Assembly (NCBI GenBank): GCA_029932675.1
Contig: JAOZPP010000061.1
Location: forward strand, 1-20,207
Reading direction: 5' to 3'
Length of the DNA stretch: 20,207 nt
Source: a bacterium
GTDB lineage: Bacteria > SM23-81 > DAOVCL01
Below, one piece after another: positions 5,082 to 11,607 of this stretch. The translations under genes were made by a program, and so were the position numbers. The number at the start of each line of letters is the position of its first letter. Position 1 is the first letter of the stretch. The notes under the pieces were generated by a model, which saw only the letters and a list, made by a program, of their open reading frames with translations, did not search any database and had not been told where the DNA came from.

Positions 5082-6941
5082 ATGAAAACTAGAGCATTAG
5101 TTATCGCCCTTTTCTTGGGTTGGCTTAGCGTGGCTGGGGCTAATCAGGGAGTAGATACTACACTGGTGGACACGACCCAAGTGAGCTATTCCTTGGAGCC
5201 GATTGTTGTTACGGCCACCCGCTATCCTCAGCCCCTTTCCCAGGTTTCACCGAATTTTACTCTCATTACATCCGAACAAATTGATAAGATGGCTGGCAAA
5301 GACCTGGGGGAGGTTTTGGGGCTTTGTTCAGGAGTACACCTAGGCCGCTATGGGGGGAGTGGTCAATTAATTGCCTTGAGTATGAGAGGGAGCACCCCTG
5401 GGCAGATTCTCTTCTTGATGGATGGCCGTCCTCTAAATAGTCCACAGAATGGAGGCTTGGACTTGAACCAGGTTCCTCTATCCTCTGTAGAGAGGGTAGA
5501 AGTGGTCAGAGGGGGGCTTTCTTCCCTCTATGGGGCCGATGCTGTGGGGGGGGTGGTGAACATAATAACCAAGGAGTTTAAAGGTTCGCGTCCGTATTCC
5601 AGGATTGGGTTTTGGCAGGGGGATTATGGTTTTAGAAGAAGCCAATTTGAATTAGGGAGGGGGATAGGGGAGAGGTTAAACCTTTACCTTAGCGGGGAGA
5701 TGAAAAACTACGGCGGATATAGGCCGAATAGTGAATATAAAGCCAGCACAATCGCTGGTAATTTGAGTTACAGTTTATCAAGGGATTGGCAGTTGACCTT
5801 TTCCTCACTGAACTACAAAGGTGAGCTGGGCGTTCCGGGACCAATTTTTTCTTCTACTCCCAATGCCCGACAGAATGACAAAAGGGTCGATTTTTCATTT
5901 GGATTACAAAGAAGGAGGTGGTGGCCTGGTCAATTTAAGGTTCAAGCCTATCTTTCCAATTCTTGGCAGAGGTATAACAACCCAGATCCACTTTGGCCTA
6001 CATATTCCACCCATCAGAACAGGGTCTATGGCCTAAGCTTTCAAGGGGGGGCCCTAGGGCCGGGGGTAAACCTTGGGGTAAGGGTAGAAAGGGTAGGTTT
6101 CTGGAGCACCGATATAGGCACTACTAATGTGGGAAGAGCGGCAATTTGGATGGAGGATGACCTTAAACCTGCTCCCAGGATAACCCTGCGAGTGAGCAGT
6201 AGGTTAGATCACCACACTACCTTTGGCCATCAATTCTCGCCAGGAACTAACCTTACCTATCAAATAGGGAATGAATCGCTTCTCTTCGGCTCTTTTAACC
6301 GTTCCTATCGTGCTCCGACGGCCAATGATCTTTATTGGAGGGATCCATATATGGCCGGTAATCCGGATCTGAGGCCGGAGAGAGGATGGGAGGTGCAAAT
6401 GGGGTTCAAAACGGCTTGGAGGGAGGAAAACCACTTGGTGGTTAACTTTTTCTACCGGAGAATGAGGGATCTAATCGAATGGGAGGCCGATCCTCGGACA
6501 TTCAAATATACGGTGGTCAATAAGACACGGGCGGAATTTGTGGGAGAAGAGCTGAGCCTTATCTTCCTTCCCATTAGCCCCCTTCGGATCGGTGCGGTTT
6601 ATAATCTGTTGTGGGCAGAGGAGAGTGGGAAAGGTCCACTCCCTTATCAGCCGTTCAATTCGCTGAGGCTGTGGTTTAATTTTTCTCCCCGGTTAATTGA
6701 CAAGAAATTGGTGCTTAATCTTTGGATGGAGGGAGGATGGAGGGATTTTAGATATACAGAGAGGGGGAGTAGGCTTCCTCCAACTTTCCTGTTAAATTCC
6801 ACTTTGACCATAAGCTTTTTAGATTTAAGTGTTTATTTGAAGGGGGAAAACTTGAGCAATATCGGCTATCAACTGCGAAACGGCTACCCTATGCCCCCTC
6901 GCTCCTTTTATGGGGGACTTTCTTGGAGGTTCTGGGACTAA
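5082..6941 (+). CDS. btuB: TonB-dependent outer-membrane receptor, BtuB-like
   Basis: 619 residues, close to the ~614 of E. coli BtuB. A Sec signal peptide covers about residues 1-20 (charged start, ALVIALFLGWLSVAGA). The plug domain (about 39-165) shows I-V-V-T-A-T-R-Y, the D-G-R-P-L-N hairpin, V-E-R-V-E-V-V-R-G, and S-L-Y-G-A-D-A-V-G-G-V-V-N-I-I-T. The remainder alternates aromatic and polar residues as in a 22-strand barrel, with an N-P-D-L-R-P-E-R-G-W-E motif in the middle. The last strand ends F-Y-G-G-L-S-W-R-F-W-D, so the usual terminal Phe is replaced by Trp-Asp. AAGGGGGG precedes the ATG, 15 bases after the ECF gene. Cobalamin specificity is inferred from the riboswitch. Confidence 0.9.
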   Translation: MKTRALVIALFLGWLSVAGANQGVDTTLVDTTQVSYSLEPIVVTATRYPQPLSQVSPNFTLITSEQIDKMAGKDLGEVLGLCSGVHLGRYGGSGQLIALSMRGSTPGQILFLMDGRPLNSPQNGGLDLNQVPLSSVERVEVVRGGLSSLYGADAVGGVVNIITKEFKGSRPYSRIGFWQGDYGFRRSQFELGRGIGERLNLYLSGEMKNYGGYRPNSEYKASTIAGNLSYSLSRDWQLTFSSLNYKGELGVPGPIFSSTPNARQNDKRVDFSFGLQRRRWWPGQFKVQAYLSNSWQRYNNPDPLWPTYSTHQNRVYGLSFQGGALGPGVNLGVRVERVGFWSTDIGTTNVGRAAIWMEDDLKPAPRITLRVSSRLDHHTTFGHQFSPGTNLTYQIGNESLLFGSFNRSYRAPTANDLYWRDPYMAGNPDLRPERGWEVQMGFKTAWREENHLVVNFFYRRMRDLIEWEADPRTFKYTVVNKTRAEFVGEELSLIFLPISPLRIGAVYNLLWAEESGKGPLPYQPFNSLRLWFNFSPRLIDKKLVLNLWMEGGWRDFRYTERGSRLPPTFLLNSTLTISFLDLSVYLKGENLSNIGYQLRNGYPMPPRSFYGGLSWRFWD

Positions 6942-6954
6942 TAGGGGCTAACCC

Positions 6955-6977
6955 GGAGGGAAACCTCGTCCTCCCTT
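6955..6977 (+). terminator. Possible weak terminator after the receptor gene
   Basis: GGAGGG (6955-6960) pairs with CCTCCC (6970-6975), with a 9-base loop, followed by TT-A-T. A perfect 12-bp palindrome GTAGGGCCCTAC lies at 7016-7027, flanked by GAGG/CCTC, and may contribute. Neither has a good T-tract. Confidence 0.35.
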
Positions 6978-7078
6978 ATCATGCTGGTGATCTTGGCTTT
7001 ATGATTTGGAGGGGCGTAGGGCCCTACACCTCTCCAGATCGTTTGGCATAGGCCTCATAGCCCATTAAGTAATTTCCT

Positions 7079-7107
7079 TTGACAATCCGAGGTTTCATCC
7101 CTATAAT
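7079..7107 (+). promoter_or_regulatory. Perfect-consensus sigma70 promoter of the sigma54 activator gene
   Basis: TTGACA (7079-7084), exactly 17 bp, then TATAAT (7102-7107). With the last T of the -10 box as -7, the transcript would begin at 7114, the A of the activator's ATG. This makes the TTG at 7108 an unlikely start and suggests a leaderless mRNA. Confidence 0.75.
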
Positions 7108-7113
7108 TTGGAT

Positions 7114-8448
7114 ATGCGGATAAAGAAGAGGGAAGATGTCATCCTCGATTCCATTGCCGAGGGGGTCTTCACTGTGGATCTCACATGGAAGATTACCTCC
7201 TTTAACCGAGCTGCAGAGAAGATAACGGGCATTCCTCGCCAGGAGGCCATAGGTAGGCCATGCAGCGATGTCTTCCGGGCCAATATCTGTGAAGCAGATT
7301 GCGCCCTCCGACGGACTATGGAGACCGGGAAGCCAGCCTTGGCCAACAAGGCGATTTACATCGTTAATGCGCGGGGAGAGCGGATCCCAGTTAGTGTATC
7401 TACGGCGATTTTGAGAGATCAAGGCGGAAAGATCATCGGTGGAGTGGAGATCTTCCGCGATCTCAGTTTGGTTGAGGAACTCCGCAAGGAACTGGAGGGC
7501 CGCTATAGCTTTGCAGACATCCTGAGCCAAAACCATGAAATGCATAGGCTTTTTGACATCCTCCCTGAAGTAGCCCGTAGCGAAAGCACAGTTTTGATTG
7601 AAGGAGAAAGCGGAACTGGGAAAGAACTTTTTGCCAGAGCCATCCATAACCTGAGCCCCCGTTGCCAGGGTCCCCTGATAGTGGTCAACTGCGGAGCTCT
7701 TCCTGACACCCTCTTGGAATCAGAACTCTTTGGTTATAAGGCTGGGGCTTTCACCGATGCTAAGAGGGACAAGCCTGGTCGCTTTGCTTTAGCCGAAGGG
7801 GGGACTATTTTCTTGGATGAAATTGGGGACGTCTCCCCGGCCCTTCAAGTTCGGCTGCTCAGGGTACTTCAGGAAGGGACCTATGAACCCTTAGGTGCAA
7901 CTCGGCCAGTTAAAGCTGATGTGAGGGTGGTCACGGCGACCAACAAGGACCTCGCCGAGTTAGTGAAAAGGGGGGAGTTTAGGCAGGACCTATATTATCG
8001 GGTAAATGTGGTGAAGCTTTCTCTCCCCCCATTGCGTCAACGAAGGGAGGATATCCCTCTTTTAGTTGATCACTTTATCACCAGATTTAACCGCTTGCGC
8101 GGTAAAGACATCACTGGAGTCTCGCCTGAAGTGCTTAACATCCTGATGAAACACGATTTTCCAGGCAACGTGCGGGAGCTGGAAAACATCATAGAACACT
8201 CCTTTGTTTTATGTCGGGGCAAACTTATCCTCCCTGAACACCTTCCAGACTATCTCCAACCCTCTCAGGCCAGGGTTTCTCCTCCACTGACATTGAATGA
8301 GCTTGAGGCCCAGTTCATTGTTGATGCCCTCAGGCGAAATGGGTGGAACAGAATAGCAACGGCAAAGGAGCTGGGTATTCACCAGACCACCCTTTGGAGG
8401 AAGATGAAACGGTTTGGTATTCAACCACCGGAGAGGAAAACCAATTAA
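7114..8448 (+). CDS. Sigma54-dependent activator (PAS - AAA+ - Fis-type HTH), ORP-locus type
   Basis: 444 residues. The PAS domain (about 8-118) contains three cysteines (Cys50, Cys59 and Cys63, pattern C-x8-C-x3-C). The AAA+ domain (about 136-375) has Walker A GESGTGKE (164-171), the sigma54-contacting GAFTDA loop (211-216) and Walker B TIFLDEIGD (231-239). The sensor region has arginines in F-R-Q-D-L-Y-Y-R, then P-G-N-V-R-E-L-E-N. A Fis-type HTH is at the C-terminus (about 400-438, ATAKELGIHQTTLWRK). It should open sigma54 promoters after binding upstream sites; both kinds of site lie directly downstream (8449-8606). The closest known functional context is the DVU2106 activator of the Desulfovibrio ORP operons (established knowledge). 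The PAS signal is unknown. ATG 7114 is chosen because the promoter overlaps any earlier start. Confidence 0.92.
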   Translation: MRIKKREDVILDSIAEGVFTVDLTWKITSFNRAAEKITGIPRQEAIGRPCSDVFRANICEADCALRRTMETGKPALANKAIYIVNARGERIPVSVSTAILRDQGGKIIGGVEIFRDLSLVEELRKELEGRYSFADILSQNHEMHRLFDILPEVARSESTVLIEGESGTGKELFARAIHNLSPRCQGPLIVVNCGALPDTLLESELFGYKAGAFTDAKRDKPGRFALAEGGTIFLDEIGDVSPALQVRLLRVLQEGTYEPLGATRPVKADVRVVTATNKDLAELVKRGEFRQDLYYRVNVVKLSLPPLRQRREDIPLLVDHFITRFNRLRGKDITGVSPEVLNILMKHDFPGNVRELENIIEHSFVLCRGKLILPEHLPDYLQPSQARVSPPLTLNELEAQFIVDALRRNGWNRIATAKELGIHQTTLWRKMKRFGIQPPERKTN

Positions 8449-8494
8449 TTGCAAATTTGCAAATCATAGGGCCGAATAAAATGCAATTCTGCAA
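8449..8494 (+). promoter_or_regulatory. Two upstream activator sites (TTGCA-N3-TTGCA type)
   Basis: Site 1 is the perfect 14-bp palindrome TTGCAAATTTGCAA (8449-8462). Site 2, TGCAATTCTGCAA (8482-8494), reads TTGCA-GAA-TTGCA on the other strand, with the same 3-base gap. Their centres are about 32 bp apart, close to three helical turns, and lie about 130 and 160 bp before the predicted sigma54 start. That is the standard position for enhancer-binding protein sites. Confidence 0.7.
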
Positions 8495-8590
8495 TTTCCG
8501 TCCTTGAATTTCGTCCATCAACTACTTCCTTTGAATTTGTAACCTACTGTTATCTTTAGACTTAAAATATAATTGGAGATCTTTGCTGTT

Positions 8591-8606
8591 TGGCACGGAG
8601 TTTGCT
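8591..8606 (+). promoter_or_regulatory. Sigma54 (RpoN) promoter of the NifX/ATPase operon
   Basis: TGGCAC at 8591-8596, 5 bases, then TTGCT at 8602-8606. This is a full match to TGGCAC-N5-TTGCW, with the invariant GG (8592-8593) and GC (8604-8605) exactly 10 bases apart. The predicted start is near 8617, only 3 bases before the ATG at 8620. Confidence 0.88.
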
Positions 8607-8619
8607 TTATCTAAAGGCG

Positions 8620-9033
8620 ATGAAGGTAGCTCTTCCTGTCTGGAATTCCCGGATATCTCCTCTCTTTGATACTGCCCGCAACCTTCTAGTTGCTGAGGTA
8701 GAGGAGGGGGATGTCCTCTCCCGTGCAGAGGTGAGGTTTGAGGAGTATTACCCTCCCCGGCGGGTAAATAAACTAGTGAAGCTTGGTGTAAACACCTTGA
8801 TTTGTGGGGCTATCTCACGGCAATTCGCCGCTATGCTCATTGGTTCTGGGATTACCATCGTCCCTTGGATGAGCGGGTTGGTTGAAGATGTTCTGCAAGC
8901 GTATCTGGAGGGCAGGCTTTCCGACCACCGATTTCTCATGCCTGGATGTAGGTGGCGGGGGCCCAGAGGGAAGTTCCACGGAGGAATGAGAAGGGTTTGG
9001 TGGCAAACGAGGATTCATGAAGACTTATCTTGA
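8620..9033 (+). CDS. NifX/NifB-family (dinitrogenase Fe-Mo cofactor domain) protein, ORP-like
   Basis: 137 residues. The start M-K-V-A-L-P-V-W-N-S-R-I-S-P-L-F-D-T-A-R is diagnostic of the NifX-type fold that binds metal-sulfur clusters (as in NifX, NafY and ORP). The core L-G-V-N-T-L-I-C-G-A-I-S and G-I-T-I-V-P-W-M-S-G follow. The C-terminal 35 residues are basic and Trp/Arg/Gly-rich, and are not part of the fold. An upstream in-frame GTG-like extension to 8590 overlaps the sigma54 promoter and is rejected. There is essentially no leader: AAAGG lies just 2-3 bases before the ATG and mostly upstream of the predicted transcript start. First gene of the sigma54 operon; it overlaps the DUF89 gene by 17 bases. 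Confidence 0.88.
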   Translation: MKVALPVWNSRISPLFDTARNLLVAEVEEGDVLSRAEVRFEEYYPPRRVNKLVKLGVNTLICGAISRQFAAMLIGSGITIVPWMSGLVEDVLQAYLEGRLSDHRFLMPGCRWRGPRGKFHGGMRRVWWQTRIHEDLS

Positions 9034-9886
9034 GTGTATCCCTTGCTTTCTCCGTCAAACCTTAGAAGCAGTGAGGATGGTTACCGCTGACCCCAAATTA
9101 CAGGAATATGTGTTGCGAGAAGTACTGCGGCTTGTCTCGGAGATGGATCTCAATCAGTCTCCCCCCTATATGGGTTGGCAGATTCATAGGCTTATTCGTC
9201 AGGTAAGTGGTAACCCGGACCCCTATAGGGAGGTGAAGAGGAGATTTAATAGGTTCGCTATGGAGCTCTATCCCCAATTGAAGGAGAAAGTTGATCGATC
9301 CGAGGATCGATTCCAGACCGCGGTGAGATTGGCTATTGCTGGGAACATAATCGACTTTGGCCCCGCTGGAGCCATCGATGGGGAGAGGATGGACCAAACC
9401 ATCGATGAATCCCTGAAGAGCCCAATTGATGAAGAGGCCATTGAGAAGTTGCAGGTCAATGTCTTCAACGCAAGAGATATCCTTTATCTCACTGACAATG
9501 CCGGAGAGATAGCCTTCGATAGGTTGCTATTGGAAGAAATGCCCTTGGAGAGGATCACTTTAGTAGTCAAGGGGAGTCCAGTGATTAATGATGCTACCAT
9601 AGAGGATGCAGAGAATATAGGACTCTCCAATTTGGTAAAGCTCGTAGATAATGGATCGGATGTTCCCGGGACTATCTTAGAGCAGTGCTCGGAGAGGTTT
9701 CGTCGCCTCTTTAATCGGGCTGATCTGATCATTGCTAAGGGCCAGGGAAACTATGAAACGCTAAGCGAGTCTAACCATAGAAAGATATTTTTCTTGTTGA
9801 AGGTCAAATGTCCGGTTATTGCCAGGGACATCGGGTGCGATCCCGGTACATTAGCTGTTTTTGAGAACAGCCCTTCAGAGGATTGA
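9017..9886 (+). CDS. DUF89/ARMT1-like metal-dependent phosphatase family protein
   Basis: 289 residues. The N-terminus Y-L-E-C-I-P-C-F-L-R-Q-T-L-E-A (Cys7 and Cys10) is typical of the prokaryotic DUF89 branch (COG1578). The phosphatase-type metal site is visible as Asp160-Asn161 in T-D-N-A-G-E-I-x-F-D. K-G-S-P-V-I-N-D-A-T follows near 186-195, then K241-G-Q-G-N-Y-E-T. Related proteins are 'damage-control' phosphatases acting on sugar phosphates and phosphometabolites. The substrate here is unknown. The start overlaps the end of the NifX-like gene, so the two are coupled. Its place between a cluster-binding protein and an Fe-S ATPase suggests a role in removing a damaged intermediate or in metal handling, which is inference only. 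Confidence 0.85.
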   Translation: MKTYLECIPCFLRQTLEAVRMVTADPKLQEYVLREVLRLVSEMDLNQSPPYMGWQIHRLIRQVSGNPDPYREVKRRFNRFAMELYPQLKEKVDRSEDRFQTAVRLAIAGNIIDFGPAGAIDGERMDQTIDESLKSPIDEEAIEKLQVNVFNARDILYLTDNAGEIAFDRLLLEEMPLERITLVVKGSPVINDATIEDAENIGLSNLVKLVDNGSDVPGTILEQCSERFRRLFNRADLIIAKGQGNYETLSESNHRKIFFLLKVKCPVIARDIGCDPGTLAVFENSPSED

Positions 9887-9934
9887 AGTTAACCCTCTAA
9901 TATGATCTGATAGAGGCTAAAATGGAGGCATATT

Positions 9935-10738
9935 ATGGCCAATCAAGAGGATGAGAAGGTCAAAGCGACTTTGTCGAGGATGAAGAACAGGCTTCTGATA
10001 TTTAGTGGTAAGGGAGGTGTGGGTAAAAGCACAGTTGCAGCCAATTTAGGCTTAGCTTTTGCTAAAAAGGGATTGAAAGTTGGCCTTTTGGATGTTGACA
10101 TTCACGGGCCAAACCTGGCGAAGATGTTAGGGGTAGAGGGACAGAGGATGGGGGCAACGGGAAAAGATAGGATCTTACCCGTGTCCGTTACAGAAAACTT
10201 GAAACTCGTTTCAATGGCGTTCCTTCTCCAAGACCCTGACCTTCCGGTGATCTGGCGGGGTCCGTTAAAGATGAAGGCTATTCGGCAATTCCTGGGAGAT
10301 GTTGAATGGGGGAATTTGGATTGGTTGATAGTTGACTCCCCTCCTGGGACTGGTGATGAACCGCTTTCGGTTGCTCAGCTCATCCCTGCCACAGGTGCCA
10401 TAATCGTAACTACACCTCAAGATGTATCGATTCTGGATTCCCGAAAGGCGGTCAATTTTGCCCGTAAACTTAATCTCCAGATAGTGGGAATAATCGAGAA
10501 TATGAGCGGATTTGTCTGTCCTCACTGCGGGGAGAGGATTAACCTCTTCAAGGAAGGGGGGGGCGAGAGAGCCGCCGCAGAGTTAGGGGTAACATTTTTG
10601 GGCAGGGTGCCCATAGACCCGAATATTGTGGAATCTGGCGATGATGGGAAACCTTTCGTCTCCAGTCAGCCTGAATCTGAGGCGACAAAGGCTTTTACCA
10701 GAATAGTTGAAAAGGTTATAGAAAGGGGAACCGGCTAA
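9935..10738 (+). CDS. mrp: Mrp/NBP35-family P-loop ATPase (Fe-S cluster carrier)
   Basis: 267 residues. The deviant Walker A is SGKGGVGKST (24-33). D-V-D-I-H-G-P-N follows, then I-V-D-S-P-P-G-T-G-D-E as Walker B/switch, and the CxxC pair Cys195/Cys198 in S-G-F-V-C-P-H-C-G. This matches Mrp/ApbC/NBP35 proteins, which dimerise, bind a bridging [4Fe-4S] cluster at the CxxC and pass it to target proteins. The N-terminal DUF59 domain of many bacterial Mrp proteins is absent. GGAGG precedes the ATG. The corresponding ORP-locus component in Desulfovibrio is also an Mrp-type ATPase, which supports a common pathway. Confidence 0.93.
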   Translation: MANQEDEKVKATLSRMKNRLLIFSGKGGVGKSTVAANLGLAFAKKGLKVGLLDVDIHGPNLAKMLGVEGQRMGATGKDRILPVSVTENLKLVSMAFLLQDPDLPVIWRGPLKMKAIRQFLGDVEWGNLDWLIVDSPPGTGDEPLSVAQLIPATGAIIVTTPQDVSILDSRKAVNFARKLNLQIVGIIENMSGFVCPHCGERINLFKEGGGERAAAELGVTFLGRVPIDPNIVESGDDGKPFVSSQPESEATKAFTRIVEKVIERGTG

Positions 10739-10795
10739 AAGTAGCAATTCCTTAGGGCAGCATCTTGGCTCCTTTTTAAGGCTAAGGGGGTGAGA

Positions 10796-11047
10796 ATGCC
10801 TGTATACGAATATAGGTGTGAGGACTGCGGAAGGATAACTGAGGTCTTGCAAAAGGGATTAGGGTGGGGGGAAGCTCTCACCTGTCCAGATTGTGGAGGC
10901 TCCAATCTTACCCGGTTGTTCTCCGCGCCAGGTATGGTTAGGACTGGTGGATTTTCTGCAAAAGGAACTACCTGTTGTGGAAGGACAGAACGGTGTGACA
11001 GGCCACCTTGTTCTCCCAACGGTGTCTGCCGGAAGGCTGATCTTTGA
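10796..11047 (+). CDS. FmdB-family zinc ribbon protein with Cys-rich tail
   Basis: 83 residues. The start M-P-V-Y-E-Y-R-C-E-D-C-G and the second pair C-P-D-C-G (Cys8, 11, 30 and 33) define the FmdB regulatory-type zinc ribbon. After the F-S-A-P-G-M-V segment there is an unusual tail with five more cysteines, in C-C-G-R-T-E-R-C and P-P-C-S-P-N-G-V-C. ATG 10796 is preferred to the GTG 6 bases earlier because AAGGGGG is correctly spaced for it. A second FmdB protein lies at 13580. Role unknown; it is a likely metal-binding accessory of the operon. Confidence 0.87.
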   Translation: MPVYEYRCEDCGRITEVLQKGLGWGEALTCPDCGGSNLTRLFSAPGMVRTGGFSAKGTTCCGRTERCDRPPCSPNGVCRKADL

Positions 11048-11130
11048 TGGGAACTTAGCTCGTTATATTTGGCTTTTCCCTTTATAATTTGGAAGGGCAA
11101 GAACTAAGAAGTTTAAGAAAGGAGGTTAAA

Positions 11131-11538
11131 ATGCCAGGTGGAGATGGAACTGGACCGGCAGGGCTTGGTCCAATGACTGGTAGGGCTGCCGGTTTCTGTG
11201 CCGGCTATGCTGTCCCCGGTTATATGAACCCCATTCCTGGGCGGGGTTATTGGGGATTGGGTAGAGGATACTGGGGATGGGGTGGTGGTCGGGGCCATCG
11301 GAACTGGTATTATGCCACCGGACTTCCCGGGTGGGCAAGGGCTAGTTGGGGATATCCCGCTTGGCGGACGGTTCCGATTGGGGGATATACTCCTCCCTAT
11401 GCTCCAGTTCATTCGCCATACTTGACCCGTGAGCAGGAGATCGATTTCCTTAAAGGGCAGGCTGAATATTTTGAGGATGCCCTTGATGGGATCAAAAAGC
11501 GTATAGAAGAACTGGAGAAGAAGGGGGAGGAGAAGTGA
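11131..11538 (+). CDS. DUF5320-like Gly/Trp-rich protein with C-terminal coiled coil
   Basis: 135 residues. The header M-P-G-G-D-G-T-G-P-A-G-L-G-P-M-T-G-R is the signature of the DUF5320-type proteins found beside NifX and MinD/ferredoxin genes in anaerobes. A low-complexity Gly/Trp/Tyr/Arg-rich middle (about 30-90) follows. The C-terminal ~35 residues form a charged amphipathic helix (E-Q-E-I-D-F-L-K-G-Q-A-E-Y-F ... R-I-E-E-L-E-K-K), probably a coiled coil. The strong AGGAGG fixes the ATG at 11131. No biochemical function is known. It is possibly a partner or scaffold of the cluster-binding proteins. A related header starts the protein at 12443. Confidence 0.8.
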   Translation: MPGGDGTGPAGLGPMTGRAAGFCAGYAVPGYMNPIPGRGYWGLGRGYWGWGGGRGHRNWYYATGLPGWARASWGYPAWRTVPIGGYTPPYAPVHSPYLTREQEIDFLKGQAEYFEDALDGIKKRIEELEKKGEEK

Positions 11539-11544
11539 GATGTT

Positions 11545-11580
11545 CCAGGTGGGGGAAGGGGTCCCTCTTCCCCCACCTGG
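11545..11580 (+). terminator. Strong intra-operon hairpin without a T-tract
   Basis: CCAGGTGGGGGAAG (11545-11558) and CTTCCCCCACCTGG (11567-11580) are a perfect 14-bp inverted repeat with an 8-base loop. No run of T follows, and the next gene begins 27 bases later. It may attenuate transcription or protect the upstream mRNA end, rather than fully terminate. Confidence 0.5.
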
Positions 11581-11607
11581 AGCTCTATTCAGAGGAGGTA
11601 AAAGCTT

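Noticed and set aside
7016-7027. Perfect palindrome GTAGGGCCCTAC as a possible operator for the activator gene
   Set aside because: It is about 55 bp upstream of the promoter, has no second copy, and differs from the TTGCA sites; it may simply be part of the weak terminator region.
8590-8619. Ten-codon extension of the NifX-like protein
   Set aside because: It covers the sigma54 promoter, which lies upstream of the transcript start, and the family begins at MKVALPVWN.
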